A DNA stretch of 64,000 nt from Poecilobothrus nobilitatus (GCA_947095535.1 OX352773.1:106096185-106160184), one strand, 5' to 3'; shown: positions 53,868-64,000, counted from the stretch's first letter. Translations and numbers: made by a program. Notes: generated by a model not told the origin, from the sequence alone.

Positions 53868-55339
53868 GATAATATGATACTGATATTGGAGTTACTATCT
53901 CAGTTTTTAGAGATTTTGGAAAAATTGAAGTTTGGAAAGCAGAATTAACAAATTTAATTAAAATTGTGGTTAATTTATCAGAATATTTTTTAATAAATTT
54001 GGTAGAAATATGGTCCATACCAGTCGCGACATTGGATTTTAGTTGCGATATAACGTCCTTAATTTCTTGATAATTAGTGTCATATAGATCAAAAGGTGAC
54101 TGTATGTTATATGGAAATTTGTTAAAGTACTCTAAATTAATTTGAGTTTTATCTATTTTTAGTTCATCTGTTATGTTAATAAAATAATTATTTACTGTAT
54201 AGCAGTATATCTTGATCATGGTCAATTCTTTTATTAAGATTCTCAAGAACTTTGATTTGTGTATTAGAATTTAGACTATCTGTATTTGACATCATTTTTT
54301 TGTACACATTCCATAAGTATTTACTATTATTTGGATTCCGTGATATTTCATTCGAATAAAAATCAATTTTTGCTTGCATAATTAACTGTTTTATTTCAAG
54401 TTGACTTGCTTTATAGAGTTCAGAGATGTGTAAGTTGTTCGGATACTTCTTTTTGAACTTCAAGTAAGAATCTCTTATTTTAATTTTATTTAGAATATTA
54501 CTATTCATCCAACAATTTTTCTTCTTATTGTTAGTTAATGGAATCGTTCGCGTATTATTGCAGATGATTGAACTAAAATCGGGTAATATATCATCAAAGT
54601 TTCTATATAACTCTAATTTTGACCATATGATATTATTAGATATATTTTCATAATCCAATATCGTTTTGAACTTTATCTGTGTATTTTTACCAGGTTTATG
54701 ATAAAAACTTATAAGAAACGTTTGGTGAACGGACAAAGGTGTGTCCAAAATATGAAAAAAATATTTATATCTTATTAAGTCTGTAATAAAATAATCAATT
54801 ATTGTGTTCGATGTATTGCTTTTAGGAGTTGCATAAGGTTCAGAAATTTTATTATATATCAAATACCCATTACTGAGTAAATTACTTGAATAGACTTTGA
54901 CATCACGATTGTTATGGTGTAACAGATTAATGTTAAAATCCCCAAAAATTAATGTGGTATTAAACCTGATTCTTATTTCATTTATTTTTTCTGTAAATTC
55001 ATTTACACTTGTGTCATGGGATCTATATACGGACATTATAAATATAGCGGTTCCACCATAAGAATCTGAACGATTTGAGAAATGACTACAAAAACCTGGA
55101 ATATTGAAAAATTTATTATCGTTTTCATGCAACCATATTTCAGTAAGCACAACTATGTGTACTTCAAATTTGTGACTATTTAAAAGTTGTTCTAAATCAA
55201 ATAATTTATTTTTTAAGTTTCGTATATTCAAGTATACAACGTTGCAGTTATTAGAGAAATCGCATATAGTTCGAGCATTATTCAACTCTATGTAATAATT
55301 AACTTTCATACAATCTTCAATATTTACTTCTTCAGTCAT
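53868..55339 (-). pseudogene. LINE B ORF2, 5' part: endonuclease and linker
   Basis: The frame 54188-55339 contains VVYLNIRNLKNKL, LTEIWLHEND, a GDFNINLL box near 54925 and IDYFITD, an APE-type endonuclease with some internal loss (the stretch after GGTAIFI is short) and SVH in place of the usual SDH. The linker continues in another frame (53833-54246) with KSNVATGMDHISTKF, the start of the reverse transcriptase, and TEIVTPI just before the LINE A insertion. The continuation, YRPISVLP, is at 46500. About 10 residues expected between the two halves are missing. Confidence 0.8.
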
Positions 55340-56318
55340 TGAAAAATATTAGAGCAAATATACTAATAAAAATAATTGTTATACATATTGGTTGATTATA
55401 ATTTCGATTATTCGAAGTAAAGAGATTGATTGAAAGTTACTGTAGAGTTGATAATAATTGAAAACATATGGTTTGAAACCTTGATTATGAATTTTAGCTT
55501 TTAGAAAATAAATGCTATATAAACATAATTTGAATACTTTATCATCTAATTGCATTTTATAAATTGATGAGATAATGTTAAAAGATAATTGTTATACTTA
55601 TTGATCTTGTTTGTGGTGAATAAGAGATTGATTGAATATGTTTTGGAGAATAATTGAAAATATGTTGAATATTATTTAGAATTGTTATTTCTATTGTGTT
55701 CTTTGACATTGACATGAAAGTAGTTTTAAAATTATAATTAAAATGAAAAGTATAATAAAAATTAAAACAAAAAGAAAGCAAAAAATGATATAAAATTATA
55801 ACCGAAACGACGATATATATAGTATATGTTATTGTTAAGTAAAAATATATTACAAGGTGTTGAGCGATAATTAGAATTGTCATTTTTATAGTGTTAATTG
55901 TGATTTTGCAAGTTTTTTTGTAATTAACATATTTAAGATAAAAAAAAATTTAAAAGAATTATGTAAAATTATAACAAAAATTAAAATATTTATAGTGTAG
56001 GTTAAGTAAATATACAATGTAAGAAACAAATATAATATTTTAGTAATATTACAAAAAATTAAAGTAAAATATATTGTAAATAAGTTGTAATAGCGAAAAA
56101 ATTGTAAATAAAAAATTACTGTAGTGCAAAATAAAACAAAAAATATAAAAAACACTAGTTTTGTTCTTGAAAAGTATCATTAACAAATTTAATATCATTT
56201 TGAAATAATATACGAAATACCTTAGTGTGTAATTGCAGTGTTGTCTAAGAAAAATACAATTATTTTTGAACCACAGGAGTTGTAAATTATATTTTTCCAT
56301 CTTAACTAAATACAAATT
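55340..56318. repeat. AT-rich gap between LINE B ORF1 and ORF2 with a diverged ~200-bp tandem repeat
   Basis: ATAATTGTTATAC(A/T)TATTG occurs at 55372 and 55585, AGAGATTGATTGAA at 55421 and 55623, and AATAATTGAAAA at 55453 and 55649. The shrinking spacing (213, 202, 196) indicates a duplicated unit of about 200 bp with indels. The rest has only short hydrophobic chance frames. In related elements ORF1 and ORF2 are nearly adjacent, so the gap is unusual and may be an insertion. Confidence 0.6.
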
Positions 56319-57055
56319 TCAATGTTGAGTTTCTTTGACTCTTTTTGCTAATGGAATTACGCTTAAGATATCTTCCTTATTGACATTTGCATTCATCTTT
56401 TTAGCTATACTAAGCACAGCCGCTGTCGCATCCTGTTGATCCGATGGAAAACCCGCTACAATTATATTATTTTTATTTTCGTTTTGTTGTTTTTCATCCA
56501 TTAGCGACTCAAGTTTATTTAAACGATGCTCTAGGTTGACACTTCTTTTCCTTTCCAATATTAAAGTGCTTTTCAATGTCTGGTTTTCCTTAATTATACT
56601 TTCATTTTGTTTTAAAATTTTATCAAAGCATGAAGATATGTATATTTGTGATTTATGGATTTCCGCGACAGCTACCCCAAGTATTTTTATATAATTTAAC
56701 ATTGTATTTTCATTGGATTCTGAAGGGTCAAATTGTATATATTTGTTTTAGATGTAGAACCATGATTGATTTCATTATTGATAGTGTTATTTAGGTGTTT
56801 AGAGGTAGGACCACATTCGTTATTATCATTACTATCACTATTGACTCGGTCCTCTTCAAATATTATTGAAGTTTCATTTATACTCATTGGACATTCGTGG
56901 CATTTCCAACTCATATATCCAGCTTTTACGGCTTCTAAAATTTCAGTTGAAACCGCTGCACATTTTGTGTGAAAAACACGATTACATATACCACTATAGG
57001 ATATACCTTTCGCTTTAGCTGTAATTTTTTTATTACAAAAGGTACAATTGGCCAT
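56319..57055 (-). pseudogene. LINE B ORF1: PHD-finger, coiled coil and RRM start
   Basis: The N-terminal frame (56696-57055) reads MANCTFCNKK and a PHD-type finger with C4, C7, C24, H29, C32, C52 and C55; the third zinc ligand position holds Tyr20. A single frameshift near 56715 leads to the second frame (56319-56702) with a heptad-rich coiled coil (KILKQNESIIKENQTL onward) and NNIIVAGFPS, the start of an RRM-like domain. The protein ends early at KRVKETQH, so the C-terminus is missing. PHD fingers in ORF1 are known from CR1-like LINEs. A second copy of the first part is at 58629-58988. Confidence 0.8.
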
Positions 57056-57606
57056 TTTGCTTTCCAGAGCACTTCACTGATTTATTTTATGTGTAATATG
57101 TATTGTCTTTATTTATTTTTTTTTTTTTTTAATTTTCTTTTTTTTTTTATATAATTTGTTAATTTTGATTTTTTTTGATTATATATTTTTTTAGATTTGT
57201 TTTATACTGAAGAAATCATATAATGACAGTTCATGTACAAAATATAATGTTTATTTGAAAATTTTTGAAATTTTTCAATTAATCCCGTTGAATTAATAAT
57301 TTAAAAAAAAATAATCCCGAAACTATTTTAAATATTTAAAAAAAAATTTTTTCTTCTTTTATATTTGTGTTCTTTGTTGTTTTATTTTTTTTTAATTTTT
57401 TAATTTATAAATTTTTTGTTTATTTCGTAATTTAGAATGGAAAATAAATAATTGCTTTCCGCTAGTAAAATCACGTCTGAACGCAACAACTAAACCGCCA
57501 AAAACAGTTAAGTAGTTAGTATTAATTAATTAGTAGTTAGTATTAATTAATTATAACGAAGTGTTAATCCTCAAAAAAAAATTAAGCTTTTTGCCTGACT
57601 AGAAGT
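57056..57606. other. LINE B 5' UTR and AT-rich junction
   Basis: No gene is seen. Long T runs lie at 57117-57148. A 21-bp direct repeat (AGTAGTTAGTATTAATTAAT) is in tandem at about 57510-57552. The LINE B 5' boundary with the Maverick must lie here but I cannot place it. The same sequence recurs at 58989-59539. Confidence 0.45.
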
Positions 57607-57894
57607 GGGACATAATCCAATAATACAATTAGGGCATTATGTCTCACAAACACTGGGTCACGAAGCCCAAATACAATTAGAGCATTATGTCGAATTAGCA
57701 GTGGGTCATAATCCCCTACTTAATTATTATTTATGACTAATTAATTAGGGGATTATATCCCACCGATTTTAGGGCTTTATGTCTCAATGCTGGTGAGATA
57801 TAAGGTCCAAACAGTTTTAAGGGATTATGTCCCATTTCAAGCGAGCCAAAAGACCCAGGTTTTTTTAGGGGATTATGACTTCGAGGATTATGAC
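57607..57894. repeat. Phased dyad cluster, motif GGGATTATGTCCC, about 24-bp lattice
   Basis: Ten variants of GGGATTATGTCCC or its reverse complement GGGACATAATCCC start at 57607, 57632, 57680, 57703, 57748, 57772, 57794, 57821, 57868 and 57883. Spacings are near 24 or 48 bp, and orientation largely alternates in the first half. The two halves of each 48-bp unit can pair as imperfect hairpins. A full copy lies at 59540-59827. The role is unknown; subterminal repeat or protein-binding array are possibilities. Confidence 0.8.
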
Positions 57895-58100
57895 ACGTCG
57901 CCTTGGTTGTAATCGTGTTGTTTTCTTACTGCAAAATCAAGTTCTTCCTTAGGGTACGGAGGTTTAAAGTAGTATAAAATAGGCATAATTGAGTGGTTAT
58001 GAATTGTAGCCATTTCCTTTAGATAATGTTGTTTATCGTTTCCGATGACAAATTGCATGTCGACTATAAGAAAATTTTGTGTCATGTTTTTTGTACACAT
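57888..58100 (-). pseudogene. Unknown Maverick-associated gene, N-terminal fragment, copy 1
   Basis: The frame opens FLIVDMQFVIGNDKQHYLKE and continues with YYFKPPYPKEELDFAVR before a stop, about 70 codons. The order VDMQ, KEMA, FKPPYP is one I associate with uncharacterised proteins found near mobile DNA polymerases in insects and hydra, but I cannot name a function. It lies just downstream of the polymerase gene on the same strand, which supports a Maverick origin. The rest of the protein is missing, replaced by the dyad cluster. Confidence 0.45.
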
Positions 58101-58177
58101 CTAAAATAAAAAAATGAATTTTTATTCTAATGAACTTACTAATTTATATAGAAATGTTTCTTACAAAAAATAGTTTT

Positions 58178-58565
58178 TTAGTTATTTAAGAAACCATAAG
58201 GAATTGTTTCGAAATTGTCGCTACAAACACGTTTTGTGAATGTAAATTCAAATTTTTTTTTAATCTTTTGATTCTATTTGGAAATGTTTTTGACGTTTAA
58301 TTTTGTTTGCAGTTGTGAAATAAAAGTTCCACTCTTCAAAACGATCAGTAAATATTTCTTTCATATGTTCAAAATTTAATGTTGTGCCACTTTTATTACT
58401 TGTAGGAAATACATTTTACAGTCTCACCATACTCATTTGTATCAGGGTTATAATAATGGTATGAGTAACTTTTAGGGCCTGTCGATACAAATTCTGTACC
58501 GTAAACATTTTTATAAAGTAAAAGTATAATTATAAATATTACCTGTCTTTAGCTTCCATTCATGA
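58178..58565 (-). pseudogene. Duplicate C-terminus of Maverick DNA polymerase B
   Basis: This is the first-copy version of 60111-60498. It contains GTEFVSTGPKSYSYHYYN and ends in ETIPYGFLNN and a stop, the standard tail of the protein-primed family. It lacks any upstream polymerase because the tandem duplication begins there, so it is an orphan piece. Confidence 0.75.
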
Positions 58566-58628
58566 AAATTATGTATATTTGTGATTTATGGATTTCCGCG
58601 ACAGCTACCCCAAGTATTTTTATATAAT

Positions 58629-58988
58629 TTAACATTGTATTTTCATTGAATTCTGAAGGGTCAAATTGTATATATTTGTTTTAGATGTAGAACCATGATT
58701 GATTTCATTATTGATAGTGTTATTTAGGTGTTTAGAGGTAGGACCACATTCGTTATTATCATTACTATCACTATTGACTCGGTCCTCTTCAAATATTATT
58801 GAAGTTTCATTTATACTCATTGGACATTCGTGGCATTTCCAACTCATATATCCAGCTTTTACGGCTTCTAAAATTTCAGTTGAAACCGCTGCACATTTTG
58901 TGTGAAAAACACGATTACATATACCACTATAGGATATACCTTTCGCTTTAGCTGTAATTTTTTTATTACAAAAGGTACAATTGGCCAT
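58629..58988 (-). pseudogene. Duplicate LINE B ORF1 N-terminus (PHD finger)
   Basis: This copy repeats 56696-57055 with one amino-acid change (Pro to Ser near the C-terminal end). Tyr20 in place of a zinc-ligand Cys is shared, so that change predates the duplication. The coiled-coil half is not included, since the duplicated unit starts inside the overlap. Confidence 0.9.
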
Positions 58989-59820
58989 TTTGCTTTCCAG
59001 AGCACTTCACTGATTTATTTTATGTGTAATATGTATTGTCTTTATTTATTTTTTTTTTTTTTTAATTTTCTTTTTTTTTTTATATAATTTGTTAATTTTG
59101 ATTTTTTTTGATTATATATTTTTTTAGATTTGTTTTATACTGAAGAAATCATATAATGACAGTTCATGTACAAAATATAATGTTTATTTGAAAATTTTTG
59201 AAATTTTTCAATTAATCCCGTTGAATTAATAATTTAAAAAAAAATAATCCCGAAACTATTTTAAATATTTAAAAAAAAATTTTTTCTTCTTTTATATTTG
59301 TGTTCTTTGTTGTTTTATTTTTTTTTAATTTTTTAATTTATAAATTTTTTGTTTATTTCGTAATTTAGAATGGAAAATAAATAATTGCTTTCCGCTAGTA
59401 AAATCACGTCTGAACGCAACAACTAAACCGCCAAAAACAGTTAAGTAGTTAGTATTAATTAATTAGTAGTTAGTATTAATTAATTATAACGAAGTGTTAA
59501 TCCTCAAAAAAAAATTAAGCTTTTTGCCTGACTAGAAGTGGGACATAATCCAATAATACAATTAGGGCATTATGTCTCACAAACACTGGGTCACGAAGCC
59601 CAAATACAATTAGAGCATTATGTCGAATTAGCAGTGGGTCATAATCCCCTACTTAATTATTATTTATGACTAATTAATTAGGGGATTATATCCCACCGAT
59701 TTTAGGGCTTTATGTCTCAATGCTGGTGAGATATAAGGTCCAAACAGTTTTAAGGGATTATGTCCCATTTCAAGCGAGCCAAAAGACCCAGGTTTTTTTA
59801 GGGGATTATGACTTCGAGGA

Positions 59821-60033
59821 TTATGACACGTCGCCTTGGTTGTAATCGTGTTGTTTTCTTACTGCAAAATCAAGTTCTTCCTTAGGGTACGGAGGTTTAA
59901 AGTAGTATAAAATAGGCATAATTGAGTGGTTATGAATTGTAGCCATTTCCTTTAGATAATGTTGTTTATCGTTTCCGATGACAAATTGCATGTCGACTAT
60001 AAGAAAATTTTGTGTCATGTTTTTTGTACACAT
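59821..60033 (-). pseudogene. Unknown Maverick-associated gene, N-terminal fragment, copy 2
   Basis: Identical in sequence to the frame at 57888-58100. This copy is directly downstream of the polymerase B C-terminus, the ancestral arrangement, with a gap of about 80 bp. Confidence 0.45.
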
Positions 60034-60110
60034 CTAAAATAAAAAAATGAATTTTTATTCTAATGAACTTACTAATTTATATAGAAATGTTTCTTACAAA
60101 AAATAGTTTT

Positions 60111-61019
60111 TTAGTTATTTAAGAAACCATAAGGAATTGTTTCGAAATTGTCGCTACAAACACGTTTTGTGAATGTAAATTCAAATTTTTTTTTAATCTT
60201 TTGATTCTATTTGGAAATGTTTTTGACGTTTAATTTTGTTTGCAGTTGTGAAATAAAAGTTCCACTCTTCAAAACGATCAGTAAATATTTCTTTCATATG
60301 TTCAAAATTTAATGTTGTGCCACTTTTATTACTTGTAGGAAATACATTTTACAGTCTCACCATACTCATTTGTATCAGGGTTATAATAATGGTATGAGTA
60401 ACTTTTAGGGCCTGTCGATACAAATTCTGTACCGTAAACATTTTTATAAAGTAAAAGTATAATTATAAATATTACCTGTCTTTAGCTTCCATTCATGATT
60501 GTCAGTATTTTGTACAAAAATCATATAATCTGTATCGCAATATAGAAAGTTTTTTAAATTATACTTATTTCATTGTACAACAAGCATGTAGCGTGTGCTA
60601 TGGTAAAAGCTCCAATTATTTAAGATTGATTTTTAAGAACAGAAGTTAATTCTGGAAAGTTGTATTTCCAACTAATCCAAATTTGATGTTCGCTTGCAAC
60701 AAATATATCCGATATTGATATACCATCTGAGTGTATTAATTTATGAAATTCTGCTATTGTTTGTACAACATTTGTCAAATGACGATCATTTCGCTGAATT
60801 AATTTTCCCCATAATGAATTTAACTTTAGTTTTGCCAAATTTCGTAGTAAGGAATTTGAGGCAATTTTAGATTTATCTAATATTACACCTTCTTTTTCAA
60901 ACACATTTTTTTATATATGAATCTTGTTCAGCTTCGGTTTTAATACCAGTTGGATAATTAGATCCTTCTGTTTTATATTTTATAAAACATTTCATATTTA
61001 TAATCACTAAAAATACCTG
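60111..61019 (-). pseudogene. Maverick DNA polymerase B, palm to C-terminus
   Basis: Reading down from 61019: a segment IFSDYKYEMFYK and GSNYPTGIKTEAEQDSYI, then the frame 60620-60904 with KEGVILDKSKIASNSLLRNLAKLKLNS and WGKL (motif B, Lys and LNSxWG), motif C YCDTD at 60528-60542, GPKSYSY, LNFEHMKEIF and a final YGFLNN with stop at 60111-60113. These are the marks of the protein-primed family B polymerase of Polintons, which copies the element's DNA. Frames change between blocks. The unit from 60498 downward is duplicated at 58178-58565. The gene is cut from its N-terminal half by the Helentron-like copy. Confidence 0.85.
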
Positions 61020-62333
61020 CTTTTTAGCACATTTCCAAAAAAATTTTGAAAAAATGTGCTTATTAGTTTCACTCTGTCCGTCCGTCCGTTCGTCCGTCCG
61101 TCTGTTTACAAAACTTCTACACCGTTAAAGATAGAGAAAAAAAAATTTAATCATAGGTAGGTCTCATAAAAAAAATAATTTTGTGGAACAACTTTTTCAT
61201 GTAGCCCCCCCCATTACGGAGCTACAGCCCCTTAAACTTTGAAAAAGCCCTATTTTTAAATGCATATATCTTATGTTCTGCTTAAGATTTTTTCAATCTG
61301 AAAACGTCATTCGACAGGTATTTCTTTTATCTTTGTAAATTAATATCAAAATTATACAATTTTTTTTAATTTAGTATTTAAATTTACCGTTATGTGAAAA
61401 CCAAATTTTGCATGATTTTTCTACCTTCATAACTCCGGCACGCTTCTAGATAGCAGCCTGAAATTTTGAGACAAGAAAGAACTTTTAGAATTAGTATAAG
61501 TTTGCTCAGAAAATTTTTTCGGACCACCCCCTGTTTATGAGCTATTAGGGCTTAAAAATTGAAAATTTGCTATTTTTAAACACCTGTAACTTAGGAACCT
61601 GTACATATTTTGCTTCTGCGAGATATAAAAATTAAAGCTACAATAATATATTTTTACGTGTGTTAAAGGTTTATTTTAGTTGTAAAGGGTTCCAAAGTTG
61701 CAGCTCTTCAAAATTGCGAAAAAGGCCCATTTTCAGATGTATATATCTCGGGCTCTGCGTAATAATTTTGCAATCTAAAACCGCCAGAAGATCGAAATTT
61801 TTATTATCTAAATAAAACAGTATCAAAATTATGTAATATTTTGTAATTTACTATTTAAATTTACCGTTATGTGAAAACCACATTTTGCATGAAATTTCTT
61901 TTTTCATAACTCCGGCACCCCTTTAGATAGAAACCTGAAATTTTGAGACAAGAAAGAACTTTTAGAATTAGTATAAGTTTCCTCAGAAAATTTTTTGGTA
62001 ACACCCCCTCTTTAAGAGTTATTACGCCTCAAAAATTGAAAATTTGCTATTTTTAGACACCTGTAACTTAGGCACCTGTACAAATTTTTCTTCGGCAAGA
62101 CATGAAAATTAAAGGTTCAATAATATATTTTTACGTGTGTTAACGGCTTTTCTTAGTTATATAGGATTCCAGACTTACGGCCCCTCAAAATTTCAAAAAT
62201 GTCCTATTTTCACATTTTTTCTTATTACATGAAATTTTCAAATTTTTGTGTAAGTCACACTTCTAAACAGTTTGTATTGAGTTTTGGAAATGTGCGCTTT
62301 TAAAAACCGTTGGTTTACATTCTACCTTGTTTT
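61020..62333. mobile_element. Helentron-like non-autonomous element, copy 2
   Basis: 1314 bp, sharing both ends with copy 1 (33361-35328). Subterminal repeats AGCACATTTCCAAAA and TTTTGGAAATGTGC, a (GTCC/GTCT)n run at about 61076-61102 and the 3' hairpin AAACC-GTT-GGTTT are all present. Here the internal 330-bp halves appear once each. It is inserted in the polymerase gene. A Helentron insertion should lie between two T bases and leave no target duplication, and none is seen. Confidence 0.68.
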
Positions 62334-62340
62334 ATATTAT

Positions 62341-63560
62341 CTTACCTATATCATATATTATGATGTGATGATTTTACTAATATCGTTTTTAAATTGTGTA
62401 CAAGTGTGACCATTGTAAATTTTTGAGTAACCTATTGAATATTTACAATTTTTATTTACATATGGATAAAGAGAAGTAAAATCAGAATAGCAAATTTTTT
62501 CATTTGCTTTGGTTTTATAATACAATGTAAATATTTCAGTTGGACCTCCAAATATAGCACCTCAAGCATTAATTGAATCAAATAAAATCAAACGACTCTT
62601 TTTTAATTCATTTTCTACTTGTCGAGTTTTTGATAAAAATTCTCTAAATTTACACTCCTACTCATACCCTACAATATATCATTTTTGTTTTAAAAAAATT
62701 ATTCTCTGTATAGTATTTTCAAATCTAACATGCATTTTGTGTCCGCGGGTAATTAGATTTCTGTCAAAAAAACAGTCTTCGCACCCGTGATAATAACACC
62801 CTAGAAATTCATAAACTGTGTTTGTATCTTTATTGTATCCATCTACTTTTATTCAACAATTTGGTAGTCAAAACTCGTACTGAATTGTACCACTATTAGC
62901 TTGATTTTTTAAGTTCAAGCCACATTAATCCAATCAAAGACTGGTTACTTTTTTCATTATAGTTACTAGTTGGAACTATTCCTAGAGTGTTTTCCTTGAG
63001 AAAATGCTTACGCTATGCAATTAAACAAGCTTGAGCTAAAGTAAATGTTTCGAAAAATGGATTAATATTTAACAGTTTGAGATAATCATCCATCAATTTT
63101 AAACATCCCTGACGTAATAAATTTACATCCTGGTTACAATATCTTATCAATTCTTCTCTATTGTTATAAATATAATTAGAATTTTTTATATTTTTATACC
63201 TAAACTTAAAAATTGATAAGTATATATAAAAAATATAATATATAAATATAAAAAATATGATAAACTGACCATCATAACTTTTGAAATTATGTGCTATACA
63301 GCAAACTTTAACATCTTGGTTTGTAGTAATTTTTAAAAGAAAATCTATAAATTTTGTTACACAATTTTCTTTCACACAATTTTTTAAAAGTGTGTGTTCT
63401 TTTTCTACATTTTGTACACTCAAATCTATTTTCTTTTTCTTTATAACACAAATTGCACACCAAATGTGCAACGCATAAATTAGCTTCATGTAAAAAGAAA
63501 TTTTTTCTTTATTGGATAGTTTAATGTATGTACTGGTTGACTTTTTAACCAAGCTTGAAT
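62341..63560 (-). pseudogene. Maverick DNA polymerase B, exonuclease region and motif A
   Basis: From 63552 downward the minus strand has a Cys-rich start (NLCVAHLVCNLC in one frame) and then Exo II, IAHNFKSYDGQFI, near 63280. An AT-rich stretch replaces about 100 residues. Next are Exo III (ELIRYCNQDVNLLRQG), CYHGCEDCF near 62790, GGPTEIFTLYY, and motif A YSDFTSLYP at 62463-62489. The first Exo motif would be farther right and is not seen. Frameshifts link several blocks. Together with 60111-61019 it makes one polymerase gene interrupted by the Helentron-like insertion. An estimated 100 residues between motif A and the downstream region are missing. Confidence 0.85.
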
Positions 63561-64000
63561 TTTTTTTGTGAGATATTTAATACATCACTTTATCATTTAA
63601 ATACAAGTCTTCTTTTATTTTATTATATATCATTCAATTCATTTATTTTTACCATCTGTTTATTTCTAAACCTAAACTGGACTCTTCCTTATTTAATTTA
63701 TTTACAATATTTCAATTATATTAAATCATTATTTCGGTACAGTGAAACCCTTTTTTTACAAACATATCAATTCTTCCCTACTTGAATTTAATTTCATCGA
63801 TAATTCATATTACTTAATTCAAACCATATTCTAGAATTTATTTAAAGCTTAATGAACAATTAAATTTAAACATAATAAGCAAATACTTTCATTTGCTTTA
63901 ATTACTTTTATTAAACATAATACCTTATACATATACACAAAATTTCTAATTCATTTCCTTTTTTTTTTTTTTTTAAATATATTATATATAAAATAATATA
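63561..64000. other. AT-rich sequence at the right edge
   Basis: No gene, terminal repeat or element border is recognised. The missing start of the polymerase gene and any Maverick terminal inverted repeat would be expected here or beyond the window. Confidence 0.45.

Larger units (their letters stand above)
56637..60498. repeat. Tandem duplication of 1933 bp (56637-58569 and 58570-60498)
   Basis: All landmarks recur with the same offset of 1933: the PHD frame (56696 and 58629), the unknown frame (57888 and 59821) and the dyad cluster. The only difference I found is G at 56717 versus A at 58650, which changes Pro to Ser in ORF1. The unit contains the LINE B 5' end, the Maverick-side spacer, the unknown gene and the polymerase C-terminus. 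The breakpoint has a short CATGA similarity. It is either a very recent duplication or an assembly artefact. Confidence 0.95.
26954..63560. mobile_element. Maverick/Polinton remnant, dispersed by nested insertions
   Basis: Fragments of the diagnostic Maverick gene set lie in this span. On the plus strand are integrase C-terminus, packaging ATPase, a structural-type gene and the major capsid C-terminus; on the minus strand is protein-primed DNA polymerase B. This divided strand arrangement, integrase and capsid block opposed to the polymerase, is what a single Polinton shows. Removing the errantivirus, the LINEs, the Helentron-like copies and the tandem duplication leaves roughly 12 kb, in the lower range of the 12-20 kb family size. 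Terminal inverted repeats were not identified, so the outer borders are only the outermost recognised genes. That all pieces derive from one insertion is an inference. Confidence 0.75.

Noticed and set aside
55578..56315. Several hydrophobic minus-strand frames of 88-101 codons
   Set aside because: Composition is explained by AT-rich DNA (Phe, Ile, Tyr codons); no motif is seen.
56766..57154. Plus-strand frames over LINE B ORF1
   Set aside because: Antisense shadows of the PHD-finger frame and of T-rich sequence.

Overview
The window looks like a heterochromatin-like, transposon-packed stretch of an AT-rich animal genome, most likely an insect. The reasons are two errantivirus-type (gypsy-like, env-bearing) elements, CR1/Jockey-like, LOA-like and RTE-like LINEs, Helentron-type non-autonomous repeats and a Maverick/Polinton. 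I found no ordinary host gene, no rRNA and no functional tRNA. Nearly every coding region is a transposon relic with stops, frameshifts or truncations. The species cannot be fixed from sequence alone. Layout, left: bases 1-18690 are one continuous (TAACAA)n hexanucleotide array, cut by the window edge. Its right end abuts, with no spacer, the 3' end of a minus-strand LINE fragment (18691-18960), so the array may have grown from that LINE's 3' simple-repeat tail. At 19954-22538 lies a heavily deleted plus-strand errantivirus relic (PBS, pol scraps, F-type env). A piece of its env is repeated in inverted orientation where it meets an RTE-like LINE fragment (22648-23650). A 72-nt tRNA-like sequence (24189-24260) and a plus-strand LINE with an A-tail (24310-26210) follow. 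Layout, centre and right: from about 26954 to 63560 I recognise the parts of a Maverick/Polinton. These are the integrase C-terminus, packaging ATPase, two structural or unknown genes and the C-terminal half of the major capsid protein on the plus strand, and protein-primed DNA polymerase B on the minus strand. They are split by nested insertions. Between the capsid-like gene and the major capsid gene sits LINE C, and inside LINE C a complete 9267-bp errantivirus (32567-41833) with 718-bp LTRs about 99.4% identical and a TGCG target duplication. That element carries a Helentron-like repeat (33361-35328). Farther right LINE B (45181-57055, PHD-finger ORF1) is split by LINE A (46501-53867), which is split by a LOA-like LINE (48483-50374, 11-bp target duplication). 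A 1933-bp perfect-length tandem duplication (56637-60498) then copies the LINE B 5' end together with Maverick sequence, and a second Helentron-like copy (61020-62333) splits the polymerase gene. How the parts work together: in an intact Maverick the integrase and protein-primed polymerase would move and copy the element while the capsid proteins and ATPase would build and fill particles. Here every one of these genes is broken, so the locus is best read as a layered record of insertions. Relative order from nesting: Maverick first, then LINE B and LINE C, then LINE A in B and the errantivirus in C, then the LOA-like LINE in A and the Helentron-like copy in the errantivirus. The tandem duplication came after LINE B.
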